From assembly GCF_024580955.1 (NCBI RefSeq), contig NZ_JANIKD010000005.1, positions 1-64,000 of the forward strand: a stretch of DNA of 64,000 nt, written 5' to 3'. Positions 18,614-29,359 of this stretch are shown piece after piece. The position numbers were made by a program, and so were the translations under genes. Each line of letters begins with the position of its first letter. The first letter of the stretch is position 1. The stretch comes from Corynebacterium sp. 122RC1. GTDB lineage: Bacteria > Actinomycetota > Actinomycetes > Mycobacteriales > Mycobacteriaceae. The notes below the pieces were generated by a model, which ran no database searches, had not been told where the DNA came from, and saw nothing but the letters and a program-made list of their open reading frames with translations.

Positions 18614-19642
18614 ATGGCTGGAGCGGCACAGGAACGTAGGCAGGAAGTCCTTCGGGCGATTGTGGCTGACTATATTGCGGCGCAGGAGCCGATTGGCTCG
18701 AAGGCGTTGCTTGAGCGCCACAAGTTGAGCGTGAGCTCGGCAACGATTCGCAATGATATGGCTGTGTTGGAGTCGGAAGGCTACATCGTGCAGCCGCATA
18801 CCAGTTCGGGGCGTATCCCTACGGAGAAGGGGTATCGGGCGTTCGTCGATTCGCTCCATGAAGTCAAGCCTTTGTCTGAACCTGAGCGCACCGCGATCCT
18901 TACTTTCTTGGAGGGCGGCGTTGACTTGGAGGATGTGCTGCGCCGGAGTGTGCAGCTTTTGAGCCAGCTCACCAGGCAGGCGGCGGTAGTGGCAATGCCC
19001 AATTTGAAGGTGTCTCGGGTGAAGCATTGCGAGGTAGTCCTCCTATCACCGGTGCGGCTGTTGCTTGTGCTGATCACCGATTCGGGTCGAGTGGAGCAGC
19101 GGAACGTGGAGCTCACAGAGTTGTGTGAGCCCGAACATGTGGTGCTGTTGCGTGACATTTTGAATCGCGCGTTGGAGGGCAAGACGCTGCCCGATGCGTC
19201 CGTTGAGTTGGCCAAATTGCCGCTGAGCCCGAGTGTTCCCAGTGAAGTACAGGGGCATCTTTTGCGCTGCTCAACTGTGCTTTTGGAGACGTTGGTGGAG
19301 CAGCCGAATGATCGCTTGATCCTCGCTGGGGCGGCGAACCTCACCCGGATTGCTCGTGATTTCCCCTCGGGTCTGCACGGGGTGCTCGAGGCGCTGGAGG
19401 AGCAGGTGGTGGTGCTGAAGCTGTTGGCGAACGTGGCTGATCTTGGGCATGTCTCGGTTCTTATTGGTGAGGAGAACCAGGATGATCAGCTCAATAATGC
19501 GTCGGTGGTTGCCGCAGGCTACGGTTCCGCGGGTGCAACGCTTGGCGGCCTTGGGGTGGTGGGCCCCACGCACATGGACTATTCGGGGACGATGAGCAAG
19601 GTGCATGCGGTGGCTCGTTACGTCAGTAGGGTTTTGGAGTAG
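18614..19642 (+). CDS. hrcA: Heat-inducible transcription repressor HrcA
   Basis: 342 residues. The N-terminal winged helix ([36 protein letters not shown]) is the DNA-reading domain that binds CIRCE elements upstream of chaperonin genes. The middle and C-terminal parts match HrcA, including VLIGEEN. The open frame reaches back to 18359, but the protein should start [10 protein letters not shown] at 18614; ATG 18605 is an alternative. Followed by dnaJ2 on the same strand, the usual actinobacterial order. No CIRCE copy is visible in this window, so its targets lie elsewhere. Confidence 0.94.
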   Translation: MAGAAQERRQEVLRAIVADYIAAQEPIGSKALLERHKLSVSSATIRNDMAVLESEGYIVQPHTSSGRIPTEKGYRAFVDSLHEVKPLSEPERTAILTFLEGGVDLEDVLRRSVQLLSQLTRQAAVVAMPNLKVSRVKHCEVVLLSPVRLLLVLITDSGRVEQRNVELTELCEPEHVVLLRDILNRALEGKTLPDASVELAKLPLSPSVPSEVQGHLLRCSTVLLETLVEQPNDRLILAGAANLTRIARDFPSGLHGVLEALEEQVVVLKLLANVADLGHVSVLIGEENQDDQLNNASVVAAGYGSAGATLGGLGVVGPTHMDYSGTMSKVHAVARYVSRVLE

Positions 19643-19704
19643 CCGCCGTCGCTACCGCCGCCAGAAACGTGCCCCGCAGAGTTTTCGGGTTGCTGGGGGT
19701 GCGC

Positions 19705-19710
19705 TAAAAT
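19705..19710 (+). promoter_or_regulatory. Probable -10 box in the hrcA-dnaJ2 gap
   Basis: TAAAAT is a near-consensus -10 in a 220-base gap. A perfect inverted pair CGTTA-GACA-TAACG follows at 19777-19790 and could be an operator or part of a 5' leader of dnaJ2. Confidence 0.35.
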
Positions 19711-19862
19711 TGCCTAGTTTTGTGCCTGTCTCCGTTCGCCCTGAGCGAGCAGGGGAATGTTTGCAGGGGCGGTCATCGTTAGACATAACGGTTGAAATGC
19801 ATAGCCCAGCACTACTAGTACTGACAGTTATCAATTAGACAAAGTTGGATGAAGAAGGAACC

Positions 19863-21017
19863 GTGGCTCGAGACTATTACGGCATTCTTGGCGTAGACCG
19901 CAACGCGAGTGATGCGGAGATTAAGAAGGCGTACCGCAAGCTGGCTCGGAAGTACCACCCCGATGTGAATGACACCGAGGAGGCCGCGGAGAAGTTCAAC
20001 GAGCTCAGCATGGCCCAGGAGGTGCTGCTCGACCCTGAGAAGCGCGCGATTGTCGATCGCGGCGGGGACCCGATGGCGTCGGGCGGTGGCTACGGCCCTG
20101 GCGCAGGCTACGGTGGGGGCTTCGGTGCAGGCGGCGGGCTCGGTGACATTTTTGAAGCCTTCTTTGGCGGCGCCGCTGGCGGTTCGCGCGGCCCACGTTC
20201 GCGGGTGCAGCCAGGTTCGGACGCCCTGCTGCGGATGCAGATCACTTTGGAAGAGGCGTTCGCCGGCGCAAAGAAGCCGGTCACTATTGATACCGCCATT
20301 GTGTGTGAGACTTGTACTGGCACCGGTTCAAAGTCCAAGGCAAAGCCAGACCGTTGCGGCAACTGTGGTGGCACGGGTGAAGTGCAGCAGGTGCAGCGTT
20401 CGTTCCTCGGCAATGTGATGACCACCGCCACCTGCCAGGTGTGCCAGGGATACGGCGAGGTTATTCCTGATCCGTGTGATACCTGTGGCGGTGATGGTCG
20501 CGTTGCGGCGCAGCGTGATGTTGTGGTGAATGTGCCCGCGGGTATCGTCGATGGCATGCGCATCCGCATGGCCGGCCAGGGCGAGGTTGGGCACGGCGGC
20601 GGCCCCGCTGGCGATCTCTACGTGGAGGTCCAGCAACTGCCGCACCCTGTGTTCCAGCGGGAGGGCGATGACCTGCACTTTACGGTGCACGTGCCCATGG
20701 TGGACGCCGCGCTCGGCACCGCCTTCGAGGTGCAAGACCTGGGTGGTGAGCCCATTGAAATTACGATCCCGGAGGGCACCCAGCCGGCGGAGCGAGTGGT
20801 GATCGCGGAGCGCGGCATGCCTCACCTGCGGTCCCAGGGTAAAGGCGACGTCATCGCGCATGTGGACGTCACTGTCCCCACGAACCTCGACGATCGCTCC
20901 CGCGAGTTGCTCACCCAGTTGCGCACCCACCGCAGCCACGAGGCCACCGCAGTCTCCCACGCCGATGACGGCCAGGACACCCTCTTCGGCCGCATCCGTA
21001 GGAAGTTCCGCCGCTAA
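19863..21017 (+). CDS. dnaJ2: Chaperone protein DnaJ (DnaJ2)
   Basis: 384 residues from the GTG at 19863 ([12 protein letters not shown]), preceded closely by GAAGAAGGAA; a TTG six codons earlier is the only longer option. In order: the J domain with HPD in KYHPDVN, a Gly/Phe-rich linker, four CxxCxGxG zinc repeats ([32 protein letters not shown]) and the C-terminal substrate-binding barrels. The protein stimulates DnaK ATPase and holds unfolded proteins. It lies downstream of hrcA, and rsmE begins at the base after its stop codon, so the two are co-translated. Confidence 0.95.
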   Translation: MARDYYGILGVDRNASDAEIKKAYRKLARKYHPDVNDTEEAAEKFNELSMAQEVLLDPEKRAIVDRGGDPMASGGGYGPGAGYGGGFGAGGGLGDIFEAFFGGAAGGSRGPRSRVQPGSDALLRMQITLEEAFAGAKKPVTIDTAIVCETCTGTGSKSKAKPDRCGNCGGTGEVQQVQRSFLGNVMTTATCQVCQGYGEVIPDPCDTCGGDGRVAAQRDVVVNVPAGIVDGMRIRMAGQGEVGHGGGPAGDLYVEVQQLPHPVFQREGDDLHFTVHVPMVDAALGTAFEVQDLGGEPIEITIPEGTQPAERVVIAERGMPHLRSQGKGDVIAHVDVTVPTNLDDRSRELLTQLRTHRSHEATAVSHADDGQDTLFGRIRRKFRR

Positions 21018-21788
21018 ATGTCGCTTCCGCTGTTCATCTACGACCTCGACACCCTCCTCGCCGGCGGCACGCCCGAACTTCCCGAATGCGGCGAGGTGCG
21101 GCTCAGCGGCCCGGAAGGGCGCCATGCGGTGAGCGTGAAGCGGATCGCGAAAGGGGAGCGGATCCTGCTTTCCGACGGCCACGGGTCCCTCGCAACAGTG
21201 CTGGTCACTGGCACTTCGGGGAAGGATGCCCTCAGCGGCCAAGTGGAGGAAATCACGCGCACGCAGATTTCCCCAACGGTCACGGTGTTCCAGGCTCTGC
21301 CCAAGGCTGAGCGCTCCGAGCTTGCCGTGGACCTGCTCACGCAAGGCGGCGCGGATGAAATCGTGGCCTTTGAGGCCGAGCGCTGCGTAGCTAAATGGGT
21401 GGGCAGCAAGCGGGACAAAGGCCTGACAAAATGGCGCCAGGCCGCGATCGCCGCAGCTAAACAGTCACGCCGTGCCACGGTCCCGCGGGTCACCGGCCCC
21501 ATGAACACCGCACAGGTCGCCGCAGCACTCGCCACCTTTGACCTGGCCCTCATCCTTCACGAGGAAGCAGCCGTTTCCATCCGTACCGCGCTGAGCACTG
21601 CCGACGTCGGCAATGCCGCACGCATCGCCGTGATCATCGGGCCCGAAGGGGGACTCAGTGCCCAGGAAGTTGCCGTGCTCCAAGAAGCCGGGGCGATCGC
21701 GATCAAGTTGGGGCCGGAGGTGCTGAGGACCGCTACGGCCGGGCTGGCTGCGCTCGCGGTGATCGGCGCGGCTACTGCTCGCTGGTAA
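21018..21788 (+). CDS. rsmE: 16S rRNA (uracil1498-N3)-methyltransferase RsmE
   Basis: 256 residues; SPOUT-class enzyme that methylates U1498 of 16S rRNA on the 30S subunit using S-adenosylmethionine. The knotted SAM site shows IIGPEGGLSAQEV near residue 210 and LRTATAGLAAL near the C-terminus. The N-terminal PUA-like domain is present. The ATG directly abuts the dnaJ2 stop (TAA-ATG), a tight coupling. Gene order dnaJ-rsmE-phoH-ybeY is common in Gram-positive bacteria and links protein folding to ribosome maturation. Confidence 0.93.
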   Translation: MSLPLFIYDLDTLLAGGTPELPECGEVRLSGPEGRHAVSVKRIAKGERILLSDGHGSLATVLVTGTSGKDALSGQVEEITRTQISPTVTVFQALPKAERSELAVDLLTQGGADEIVAFEAERCVAKWVGSKRDKGLTKWRQAAIAAAKQSRRATVPRVTGPMNTAQVAAALATFDLALILHEEAAVSIRTALSTADVGNAARIAVIIGPEGGLSAQEVAVLQEAGAIAIKLGPEVLRTATAGLAALAVIGAATARW

Positions 21789-21844
21789 GATGTGCGAGAA
21801 CATGCCCGGCCAACTTAGAAGCTGAAAAGAGCTGATCCGCACCC

Positions 21845-22921
21845 TTGAGCGCTGCACCCACCCCGGAAGAGACCCCGGAACAGACCCCGGCACAGACCCC
21901 GGCAACGAACTCAATGATGAAACGCACCCTTGAGCTTGACCCCGCCCACGCCAACACTGTCCTTGGCACGCACGATGCGCACCTACTCATCCTGGAAAAC
22001 CTCCTTGACCTCGCCGTTTTTGCGCGTGGCAACGAGGTCACCATTTCCGGCCCGGAGATCGCCGTGGCCAGGGCCGTGCGCACGCTGAAGGAGCTGCAGT
22101 CAATGGCGCGGCGTGGCCATGTGATCACGCCGGACTCGGTGAAGCACACCCTGGAGGTGGTCACTACGAAGGCGCCGGATTCGGTGGAACAGATCCTGGC
22201 TGGTGAGATTTTGGCGCGCCGGGGCAAGGTAATTCGCCCCAAGACGCTGGGCCAGAGCGAATATGTGGACGCCATTGATGAGCATACGATCGTGTTCGGC
22301 CTCGGGCCCGCGGGCTCCGGCAAGACCTACCTGGCGATGGCCAAGGCGGTCCAAGCCCTGCAGGCGAAGCAGGTCAGCCGCATCATTTTGACCCGACCGG
22401 CTGTTGAAGCGGGGGAGAAGCTGGGCTTCCTGCCCGGCACGTTGAATGAGAAAATCGACCCCTACCTGCGCCCTTTGCACGACGCGCTGCGGGACATGGT
22501 GGAGCCGGAGGTCATTCCGAAGCTCATGGAAGCCGGCATTATTGAGGTGGCGCCGCTGGCATACATGCGCGGGCGCACGCTGAACGACGCCTTCGTGATC
22601 CTCGACGAAGCCCAAAACACTACCCCGGCGCAGATGAAGATGTTCCTCACCCGCCTTGGTTTTGGTTCCAAGATGGTGGTCACTGGCGACATCACGCAGG
22701 TAGACCTACCCGGCGGGCAGAAGTCTGGGCTGCGCCTGGTGCGCCACATTCTCCGCGGCGTGGAGGGAGTGCACTTCAGCGAGCTGGGATCTCAGGACGT
22801 GGTGCGCCACCAGCTTGTGGGGCGCATCGTGAATGCATATGACGCCTACGAGGAGCAGCAGGAAAAGGCACGGCGGAGTAAAGAGCAAACAGTGAAGGAA
22901 GAAGGGCGGGATTCGCAGTGA
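21845..22921 (+). CDS. phoH: PhoH-family ATPase
   Basis: 358 residues from a TTG start at 21845. The Walker A loop is [13 protein letters not shown] and the Walker B region is [16 protein letters not shown], followed by the conserved [10 protein letters not shown]. Proteins of this family are cytosolic ATPases thought to act in RNA metabolism with YbeY. The N-terminus holds a threonine/proline/glutamate tract encoded by four 12-bp repeats; a tandem ATG pair at 21914 ([10 protein letters not shown]) could be the true start, giving about 335 residues. Its stop overlaps the ybeY start codon by four bases (GTGA). Confidence 0.92.
   Translation: MSAAPTPEETPEQTPAQTPATNSMMKRTLELDPAHANTVLGTHDAHLLILENLLDLAVFARGNEVTISGPEIAVARAVRTLKELQSMARRGHVITPDSVKHTLEVVTTKAPDSVEQILAGEILARRGKVIRPKTLGQSEYVDAIDEHTIVFGLGPAGSGKTYLAMAKAVQALQAKQVSRIILTRPAVEAGEKLGFLPGTLNEKIDPYLRPLHDALRDMVEPEVIPKLMEAGIIEVAPLAYMRGRTLNDAFVILDEAQNTTPAQMKMFLTRLGFGSKMVVTGDITQVDLPGGQKSGLRLVRHILRGVEGVHFSELGSQDVVRHQLVGRIVNAYDAYEEQQEKARRSKEQTVKEEGRDSQ
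21860..21907 (+). repeat. Four 12-bp repeats at the 5' end of phoH
   Basis: Four in-frame units of the form ACCCCGG(A/C)A(G/C)AG, the last degenerate, encoding a TPE(E/Q)-like tract. The unit length keeps the reading frame if copy number changes. Confidence 0.75.
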
Positions 22922-23568
22922 GCATTGAGGTGATCAACGAGTCCGGTTTTGATGGGGTTAACGAGGAGGCGTTGATCAGCGCGGCGTCGTTCGCCCTGCA
23001 AGAGATGGATGTCCACCCAGATACAGAGGTGACCATCTCCGTGGTGGATATCCCCACTATGAGTGACCTGCATGTGCGGTGGATGGACCTGGAAGGTCCC
23101 ACCGACGTTATGAGTTTCCCCATGGACGAGCTGACCCCGGGCATGGGCCGCCCCGACGCTCAGCCTTTGGGCCCGGCGATGCTTGGTGACATCATCTTGT
23201 GCCCCGAATTCGCCGCTAAGCAGGCGGAGAAGGCTGGCCACGATCTTGGCCACGAACTCGCCCTGCTCACCATCCACGGCTGCCTTCACCTCCTGGGCTA
23301 TGACCACATTGAGCCACGCGAGGAACAGGAGATGTTCGCCCTGCAAAACGAGCTTTTGCGGGACTGGTACGCGGACAACGAGCGCCAGGGCATCAGCTTC
23401 GGGCCTCGGCCCTCCAACCCTGGGGCATTTCCCTCGGCGGCGGAGCGCGCGGAGCTTGACAAGCGGGTGCTCGATTCTTCCGGGGACGGTGCTCACGGTG
23501 CTGGCGGTGCTCACGGTGCTGGCGGCGGGATCCCCGCCATCGGGGAGATTGATCGGGGCCAGCGGTGA
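22918..23568 (+). CDS. ybeY: Endoribonuclease YbeY (rRNA maturation)
   Basis: 216 residues. The zinc-binding signature [11 protein letters not shown] (H-x3-H-x5-H) is intact near residue 120. This single-strand RNase acts in 16S rRNA 3' processing and 70S quality control. The start is GTG 22918, overlapping the phoH stop. The C-terminus is longer than usual by about 50 residues and ends in an AHGAGG tract made of two 18-bp repeats (23488-23523). The stop overlaps the start of the CBS-domain protein gene (GTGA at 23565), so phoH, ybeY and that gene are translationally linked. Confidence 0.93.
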   Translation: MSIEVINESGFDGVNEEALISAASFALQEMDVHPDTEVTISVVDIPTMSDLHVRWMDLEGPTDVMSFPMDELTPGMGRPDAQPLGPAMLGDIILCPEFAAKQAEKAGHDLGHELALLTIHGCLHLLGYDHIEPREEQEMFALQNELLRDWYADNERQGISFGPRPSNPGAFPSAAERAELDKRVLDSSGDGAHGAGGAHGAGGGIPAIGEIDRGQR

Positions 23569-24890
23569 GCCCCTTGATCGTGGCGCTGGTGACTATGGTC
23601 GCGCTGTTGGCGTCGGGAGTGATCTCCACCGTGGAAACCGCGGTGAGCCAAGTGTCCCGCGCACGCGTGGAGCACATGGCCAAGGAGGAGGACGCTCCGG
23701 CGGCGCGCGGTCTGCTGAAGGTGCTGGACCACCGCGCGGAACACATCAACCTGCTGGTGTTTTTCCGCACCATTCTGGACGTCACCGCCGCCGTGTTCGC
23801 CGCGGTGTTTGCGCTGGAGTTCGTGGAGGATGAGCGCTGGGCGCTGGTGGCAGCGATCGCTGGTGTTTCGTTGATTACCTTCGCGGTAATCGGCGTGTTT
23901 TCACGCACCATGGGCAAGAAAAATCCCTACACGATCTCCCAGTACAGCGCCGGTTTACTCAACGTGTTTGCGTTATTCTTGGGCCCCATCCCCAAGGTGC
24001 TCATCAAGATTGGTAACGTGATCGCGCCGGGGCCCGGTTTTCGCGACGGCCCCTATTCCACCGAAGTTGAGCTGCGGGAGATGGTGGACATCGCCCAAGA
24101 GCACGGCGTGGTGGAGATTGAGGAACGCCGGATGATTCAGTCGGTGTTTGATCTGGCCTCGCAGACGGCGCGTTCCGTGATGGTGCCGCGCCCGGAAATG
24201 GTGTGGATTGAATCCAATAAAACCGCAGGCCAGGCCACCAGTTTGTGCGTGCGTTCCGGGTTTTCTCGCCTGCCGGTTATCGGTGAGACGGTCGATGAAA
24301 TCCTAGGCGTGGTGTACCTGAAAGACCTGGTTCAGCGGACGTACTACTCCACGGATGGCGGCAAGTCCGTCACGGTGGATGAGGTGATGCGCCCGGCAAC
24401 CTTTGTGCCCGACTCCAAAAACCTCGATGCCCTGCTCCACGAGATGCAACGCGACCGCTACCACATCGCCATGCTGGTGGATGAGTACGGCGGCATCGCC
24501 GGGCTGATCTCAATTGAGGACATTCTGGAAGAAATCGTGGGCGAGATCGCAGACGAATACGATGATCGCGAGATCGCCCCGATCGAACGCATCGAGGATC
24601 AGCCGCCGGCTTACCGCGTGGTGTCGCGCCTCTCTTTGGAGGACCTGGTGGAGCATCTGCGCGAGGAGCTCGGCGTGGACATCGAGTTCACCGAGGACAT
24701 CGAGGACCAAGTGGACACGGTTGCCGGCCTCATCGCGTATGAAATGGGGCGTGTGCCGCTGCCGGGGACTACGGTGGAAACGTGCGGGCTGCGCCTGCGT
24801 GCAGATGGCGGCCGCGACCGCCGTGGCAGAATCCGCGTGAGCAGTGTGCTCGTGACGGTTTTGGAACAACAAGATCAAGAAGAAGACTAA
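23565..24890 (+). CDS. CNNM/CorC-type hemolysin-family membrane protein with CBS domains
   Basis: 441 residues from GTG 23565. The N-terminal ~180 residues contain three or four membrane helices of the CNNM (DUF21) domain. Two CBS domains follow (about 215-335), then a CorC/HlyC C-terminal domain starting near [21 protein letters not shown]. Family members are linked to magnesium or cobalt efflux; the hemolysin name is historical. The partner gene order with ybeY and era is widely conserved. The stop codon is directly followed by the pdxY ATG. Confidence 0.88.
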   Translation: MSPLIVALVTMVALLASGVISTVETAVSQVSRARVEHMAKEEDAPAARGLLKVLDHRAEHINLLVFFRTILDVTAAVFAAVFALEFVEDERWALVAAIAGVSLITFAVIGVFSRTMGKKNPYTISQYSAGLLNVFALFLGPIPKVLIKIGNVIAPGPGFRDGPYSTEVELREMVDIAQEHGVVEIEERRMIQSVFDLASQTARSVMVPRPEMVWIESNKTAGQATSLCVRSGFSRLPVIGETVDEILGVVYLKDLVQRTYYSTDGGKSVTVDEVMRPATFVPDSKNLDALLHEMQRDRYHIAMLVDEYGGIAGLISIEDILEEIVGEIADEYDDREIAPIERIEDQPPAYRVVSRLSLEDLVEHLREELGVDIEFTEDIEDQVDTVAGLIAYEMGRVPLPGTTVETCGLRLRADGGRDRRGRIRVSSVLVTVLEQQDQEED

Positions 24891-25742
24891 ATGAATATCA
24901 TCTCCATCCAGTCGCACGTCTCCTACGGCCACGTGGGTAATTCCGCGGCGGTGTTCCCGCTGCAGCGCATCGGCCATGAGGTGTGGCCGGTGCACACCGT
25001 GAACTTCTCCAACCACACGGGCTACGGTCAATGGGGTGGGGAGCTCATCCCGGCCGAGCAGGTGCGTGAGGTGATCAATGGTATCGACGCCCGCGGGGCA
25101 CTTCCCAAGGTGGACGCGGTCATTTCCGGCTATCAGGGCGGGGCGGACATCGCGGATGTCATCATCGACGCCGTTCAGCGGGTGAAGGCCGAAAACCCCA
25201 ACGCCGTGTATGCCTGCGACCCGGTAATGGGTAACGCTAAGTCCGGTTGCTTTGTGTCTGACCTCATCCCGCCTCTGCTGCGCGACCGCGTGGTTCCGGT
25301 TGCAGACATCATCACGCCGAACCAGTTTGAGCTCGGCTACCTCACCGGCATCGAGGCGCACGACATCCCATCGACCCTTCAAGCCGCGAAGGCTGCCCAA
25401 GAAATGGGGCCGAAGACCGTGCTGGTGACGTCGGTACTGCGCCCCGACGCACCGGAGAACACCATCGAAATGATCGCCGTCAATGAGTCCGGCGCTTGGA
25501 TTGTGCAGACCCCATTCCTGGACTTCAAGCGCAACGGCTCCGGCGATGTTACTGCGGCCCTGTTCACAGGCCATTACATCCGCGATTTCGACGCCGCGAA
25601 GGCCCTAGGCAACACGGCGGCAAGCGTGTTCGGGCTGATTGAAGACACGTTCCACGCCGACTCCCGCGAGCTTACCCTGGTGGATTCCCAGGAGCAGTAC
25701 GTGGCGCCACGCCACACCTTCGCGGTGGAGCAAATCGCCTAA
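24891..25742 (+). CDS. pdxY: Pyridoxal kinase
   Basis: 283 residues of the ribokinase fold; phosphorylates pyridoxal (and possibly pyridoxine or pyridoxamine) to the 5'-phosphate. The start IISIQSHVSYGHVGNSAAVFP is diagnostic of PdxY/PdxK, and the ATP-binding/catalytic segment NGSGDVTAALFTGHY is intact. The ATG immediately follows the TAA of the CorC-like gene. It sits inside the ybeY-era segment, an unexpected place for a salvage enzyme; I do not know how widespread that insertion is in the genus. Confidence 0.92.
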   Translation: MNIISIQSHVSYGHVGNSAAVFPLQRIGHEVWPVHTVNFSNHTGYGQWGGELIPAEQVREVINGIDARGALPKVDAVISGYQGGADIADVIIDAVQRVKAENPNAVYACDPVMGNAKSGCFVSDLIPPLLRDRVVPVADIITPNQFELGYLTGIEAHDIPSTLQAAKAAQEMGPKTVLVTSVLRPDAPENTIEMIAVNESGAWIVQTPFLDFKRNGSGDVTAALFTGHYIRDFDAAKALGNTAASVFGLIEDTFHADSRELTLVDSQEQYVAPRHTFAVEQIA

Positions 25743-25796
25743 GAGAAACCGCGTGTACTGGCTTTTTGCCTGCCAGCAGGGCTAGGATTGGCGCTA

Positions 25797-26717
25797 ATGA
25801 CTGATTTTGCTGCCACCCCAGAAGGCTTTCGTTCTGGCTTTGTAAGTTTTGTTGGTAGGCCCAACACCGGTAAATCAACCCTCACCAACGCGCTGGTTGG
25901 GGAAAAGATTGCGATCACCGCGAACCAGCCGGAGACCACCCGCCACCCTATCCGCGGCATTGTGCACCGCGAGGACGCCCAGGTGATCGTGGTGGATACC
26001 CCAGGGCTGCACCGCCCCCGAACGCTGTTGGGCGAGCGCCTCAACGAGGTGGTGAAGGAAACGTATTCAGACATGGATCTGATTGCGCTCACCATCCCGG
26101 CCGACGAAAAGATCGGACCAGGTGATCGGTGGATTTTGGACGCGGTGCGCCGCTTTGCCCCCAAGACCCCGATCCTCGGCATTGTGACCAAGGTGGATAA
26201 GGTCTCGCGGGACGAGGTTGCGGCGCAGCTCATGGCGCTGCACGAACTCCTTGGCGGCGAGTCCGAGGTGGTCCCGGTGTCCGCTGTCACCGGTGAGCAG
26301 CGCGACGTGCTGCTAGACGTGATCGTGCAACACCTGCCGGAGGGGCCAAAGTTCTACCCAGATGATCACGTGACGGATGATGACGCGAACACCCGCATCG
26401 CCGAGCTCATTCGTGAGGCAGCGCTGTCCGGCCTGAAAGACGAGCTCCCGCACTCAGTGGCCGTGGAGGTGGATGAGATTCTGCCGAGCGAGGACCGCGA
26501 GGGCGTGTTAGACGTCCACGCCGTGATCTACGTAGAACGCCCCGGCCAAAAGTCCATCATCATTGGCCACCAGGGCCGCAGGCTATCCCGGATCGTGCAC
26601 AACTCCAGGCAGCAGATTATTGACATCCTGGGCCAAAACATTTACCTGGACCTGCGGATCAAGGTGCTGAAGAACTGGCAGCAAGACCCGAAGTCCCTGG
26701 GGCGCCTGGGCTTCTAA
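25797..26717 (+). CDS. era: GTPase Era
   Basis: 306 residues from ATG 25797, with an AGGA ribosome site eight bases upstream (a TTG three codons earlier is less likely). The G motifs are GRPNTGKST (G1), DTPGLH (G3) and TKVD (G4). The C-terminal KH domain contains VIYVERPGQKSIIIGHQG. Era binds 16S rRNA near the 3' end and couples 30S assembly to growth. It follows ybeY in the same neighbourhood and is followed six bases later by the recO ribosome site. Confidence 0.96.
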   Translation: MTDFAATPEGFRSGFVSFVGRPNTGKSTLTNALVGEKIAITANQPETTRHPIRGIVHREDAQVIVVDTPGLHRPRTLLGERLNEVVKETYSDMDLIALTIPADEKIGPGDRWILDAVRRFAPKTPILGIVTKVDKVSRDEVAAQLMALHELLGGESEVVPVSAVTGEQRDVLLDVIVQHLPEGPKFYPDDHVTDDDANTRIAELIREAALSGLKDELPHSVAVEVDEILPSEDREGVLDVHAVIYVERPGQKSIIIGHQGRRLSRIVHNSRQQIIDILGQNIYLDLRIKVLKNWQQDPKSLGRLGF

Positions 26718-26726
26718 GGAGGCGTG

Positions 26727-27461
26727 ATGCGCAGGCAAAGCGTCCACGCCCGTGCTCTTGTGGTGCGCTCCTATGACTTTGGCGAGGCAGACCGGGTGAT
26801 CGTGCTGCTCACCCGGGAGTTCGGCATTGTGCGAGGTGTGGCCAAGGGGGTGCGGCGTGCGAAGAGCCGATTCGGCTCCCGGCTGGAGCCCTTTGTGGAA
26901 CTCAGCGTGCAGCTGTACCAGGGCAAAAGCCTGTCCACCATCACGCAGGCTGACACCGTGGAGTTTTTCGGCGCGGAGCTTATTGACGACCTCGCCCGCT
27001 ACGCCGCAGGCTGCGCGGTCTTGGAAGGCGTGGAAAAGCTGGCGTATGAAGGTGCGGAGAGCGCGGCGCTCTATGACCTTGCGGTAGGGGCGCTGAAAGC
27101 CCTGCGCGCGTCGGAAATGCCCAAGCTCCACGTAGCAAGTTTTCTGCTTCGCGCGATGGCCGTGACCGGCTGGGAACCGAGCCTCTATCAGTGCGCGCAG
27201 TGCGGCGCGGAGGGCCCACACCACGCGTTTCACCCCCATGCTGGCGGGGCGGTGTGCGTAATGTGCCGCCCGGCGGGCACCCGGGAAGTCGACCCGGAGG
27301 CACTGCACATCATGTGGTTGCTGTTGCAGGGCGCGGATCAGGCCGCCGCCGCGCTGGTCACGCCCACCCGCCTGGCCCAGGTGGAGAAGATGGTGCGCGA
27401 TCATCTGCACTGGCACAGCGAGCGGCGGGTGCTGAGCTTGAATGTGCTTGACCAAGCCTAA
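26727..27461 (+). CDS. recO: DNA repair protein RecO
   Basis: 244 residues from ATG 26727, chosen over the GTG at 26724 because of the AAGGAGG site at 26716-26722. An N-terminal OB fold (ALVVRSYDFGEADRVIVLLT) is followed by a helical domain with a four-cysteine zinc site (CAQCGAEGP and CVMC). RecO loads RecA with RecR during gap repair. The gene lies between era and uppS, the standard actinobacterial order. Confidence 0.93.
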   Translation: MRRQSVHARALVVRSYDFGEADRVIVLLTREFGIVRGVAKGVRRAKSRFGSRLEPFVELSVQLYQGKSLSTITQADTVEFFGAELIDDLARYAAGCAVLEGVEKLAYEGAESAALYDLAVGALKALRASEMPKLHVASFLLRAMAVTGWEPSLYQCAQCGAEGPHHAFHPHAGGAVCVMCRPAGTREVDPEALHIMWLLLQGADQAAAALVTPTRLAQVEKMVRDHLHWHSERRVLSLNVLDQA

Positions 27462-27479
27462 AGTGGCAGAATTGCTGGG

Positions 27480-28238
27480 GTGAATGCTCAAACGAACCCC
27501 GAAATTCCTGCAGAGATTCCTACCGAAATTCCTGCAGAGTTCCTGCCGCGCCACATCGCGCTGGTGATGGACGGCAACGGCAGGTGGGCAACCGAGCGGG
27601 GGCTCCCGCGTACCGAGGGGCACAAACGCGGCGAGGCCGTGCTGCTGGACATGGTGGATACCTGTCTTGAGCTGGGCGTACCCTACCTATCCGCCTATGC
27701 CTTCTCCACCGAAAACTGGCGCCGCAGCGCCTCCGAGGTGCGCTTCCTCATGGGCTTCAACCGCGACGTCCTGCGCCGCCAGCGCGACTACCTGCATTCC
27801 CGCGGCGTCCGCGTCCGTTGGGCAGGCCGCCGCCCCCGTCTGTGGCGCTCCGTGATCCGCGAACTCGAAGCCGCCGAGCAGCTCACCGAGCACAACACCA
27901 ACATGACGCTCGCAATGTGCGTGAACTACGGGGGCAGGGCTGAGATTGTCGACGCAGCCCGGGCGATCGCTCGCAAAGCCGCCGCAGGCGAGTTGCGGCC
28001 CGAGGAGATCACCGAACAGACCTTCACGCAGTTCCTCGACGAGCCGGATATGCCGGACGTGGACCTCTTCCTGCGTCCCTCTGGGGAGAAGCGCACCTCG
28101 AACTTCCTTTTGTGGCAGTCGGCCTACGCGGAGATGGTCTACCAGGACAAACTGTTCCCAGACTATACCTCGGCAGACCTGCGTGCGGCGGTGCTGGAGT
28201 ATGCGCAACGAGACCGTCGTTTTGGTGGTGTGAAGTGA
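27480..28238 (+). CDS. uppS: Isoprenyl transferase (undecaprenyl/decaprenyl diphosphate synthase)
   Basis: 252 residues from GTG 27480. The cis-prenyl transferase signature [13 protein letters not shown] holds the catalytic aspartate; FSTENW and the C-terminal [11 protein letters not shown] are the other family blocks. The product is the polyprenyl diphosphate carrier for peptidoglycan and arabinogalactan; chain length (C50 in mycobacteria and relatives) is inferred from kinship. The first ~25 residues are a [10 protein letters not shown] tract encoded by 12-bp repeats (27501-27548). Its stop overlaps the next start (GTGA at 28235). Confidence 0.92.
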   Translation: MNAQTNPEIPAEIPTEIPAEFLPRHIALVMDGNGRWATERGLPRTEGHKRGEAVLLDMVDTCLELGVPYLSAYAFSTENWRRSASEVRFLMGFNRDVLRRQRDYLHSRGVRVRWAGRRPRLWRSVIRELEAAEQLTEHNTNMTLAMCVNYGGRAEIVDAARAIARKAAAGELRPEEITEQTFTQFLDEPDMPDVDLFLRPSGEKRTSNFLLWQSAYAEMVYQDKLFPDYTSADLRAAVLEYAQRDRRFGGVK

Positions 28239-29341
28239 TCGCTCATAACGGTGAAGGGGAAGGGGAGGGCCCCACAGACGCGCAGATCAAGCGTTGGCGG
28301 CAATACCTAGCCAACGAGCGTGCGGAGGCCGCGGTGTACCGTGAGCTGGCTAAACGCAAGGAAGGCGAGGAGCGCGAGATTCTGCTGGGCATCGCTGATG
28401 CGGAGGCACGCCACGAGCAGCACTGGCTGAAGCTCCTGGGGCCAGAGGTGGGCATGCCGGTTCGCCCCGACCGCTCCACCAGGGCTATGGCCTGGATGGC
28501 GCGCAGGTTCGGTTCCGTGTTTGTCCTTGCAATGATGCAGACCGCGGAGACGCGCAGCCCCTACGCCTCAGACGAAGACGCCACCGAACAAATGAAGGCT
28601 GACGAAGCCATCCACGCCGAGGTGGTTCGAGGGCTCGCCGCTCGGGGGCGCGAGCAGATCTCCGGCGACTTCCGCGCGGCGGTCTTCGGCGCCAACGACG
28701 GTTTGGTGTCCAACCTCGCCCTCGTCCTGGGTGTGATGGCCTCCGGCGTCCCGAGCAACGTTGTGTTGCTTACCGGCATTTCCGGTTTGCTTGCCGGCGC
28801 ACTGTCAATGGGAGCCGGTGAGTTTATTTCTGTGAAAAGTCAAAATGAACTCTTGGAGGCTTCTCGCCCGCACCCAGAAGCTACAGAGGCAATCCAGGAA
28901 CTTGATGTAGACGCGAACGAACTCGCCCTGGTGTACCGTGCGCGCGGTATGAGTGAGATTGAGGCGGAAATTCAGGCCGCCAAGCTGTTCAACCAGATTG
29001 AGCAGAGCCAAAAGATTTCCCGCGAGGAGTTTGGCAAGGGCCTCAGTGGGGCTAACGGGGGAATGGGTGGTGCGTGGTCGGCGGCAGTATCGAGCTTTTG
29101 CTTTTTCGCGTCAGGGGCGCTGATCCCAATCCTGCCGTTCCTGTTCGGGTTGGCCACCTCAACCGCGGGTATCATCGCCCTGGTGCTCGTGAGCCTGGCA
29201 TTGATGCTCACCGGCTCGATCACCGGCATATTGTCGGGTAAGTCGCCGCTGAAGCGGGCGCTGCGCCAGCTCGCCATTGGTATCGGCGCCTCCGTGGTGA
29301 CCTATCTTTTGGGATTGGCCTTCGGCACCGTGGTGGGTTAG
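28235..29341 (+). CDS. MbfA-like iron exporter: ferritin-like domain fused to VIT1/CCC1 transporter
   Basis: 368 residues from GTG 28235, overlapping the uppS stop. The N-terminal ~140 residues form a rubrerythrin-type four-helix bundle with two ExxH metal motifs, in AEARHEQHW and DEAIHAEV. The C-terminal ~190 residues start [21 protein letters not shown] and contain the vacuolar iron transporter (VIT1/CCC1) helices. This fusion matches membrane-bound ferritin A, described in alpha-proteobacteria as an iron exporter. It converges on zur (stop 18 bases away), so metal homeostasis is a plausible common theme. Iron versus manganese as cargo is not determined. Confidence 0.8.
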   Translation: MIAHNGEGEGEGPTDAQIKRWRQYLANERAEAAVYRELAKRKEGEEREILLGIADAEARHEQHWLKLLGPEVGMPVRPDRSTRAMAWMARRFGSVFVLAMMQTAETRSPYASDEDATEQMKADEAIHAEVVRGLAARGREQISGDFRAAVFGANDGLVSNLALVLGVMASGVPSNVVLLTGISGLLAGALSMGAGEFISVKSQNELLEASRPHPEATEAIQELDVDANELALVYRARGMSEIEAEIQAAKLFNQIEQSQKISREEFGKGLSGANGGMGGAWSAAVSSFCFFASGALIPILPFLFGLATSTAGIIALVLVSLALMLTGSITGILSGKSPLKRALRQLAIGIGASVVTYLLGLAFGTVVG

Positions 29342-29359
29342 CGGTGGTGAGGGAGCGGC

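Noticed and set aside
18397-19862. CIRCE operator near hrcA or dnaJ2
   Set aside because: I looked for TTAGCACTC-N9-GAGTGCTAA on both strands and found no convincing match; only the unrelated CGTTA/TAACG pair exists.
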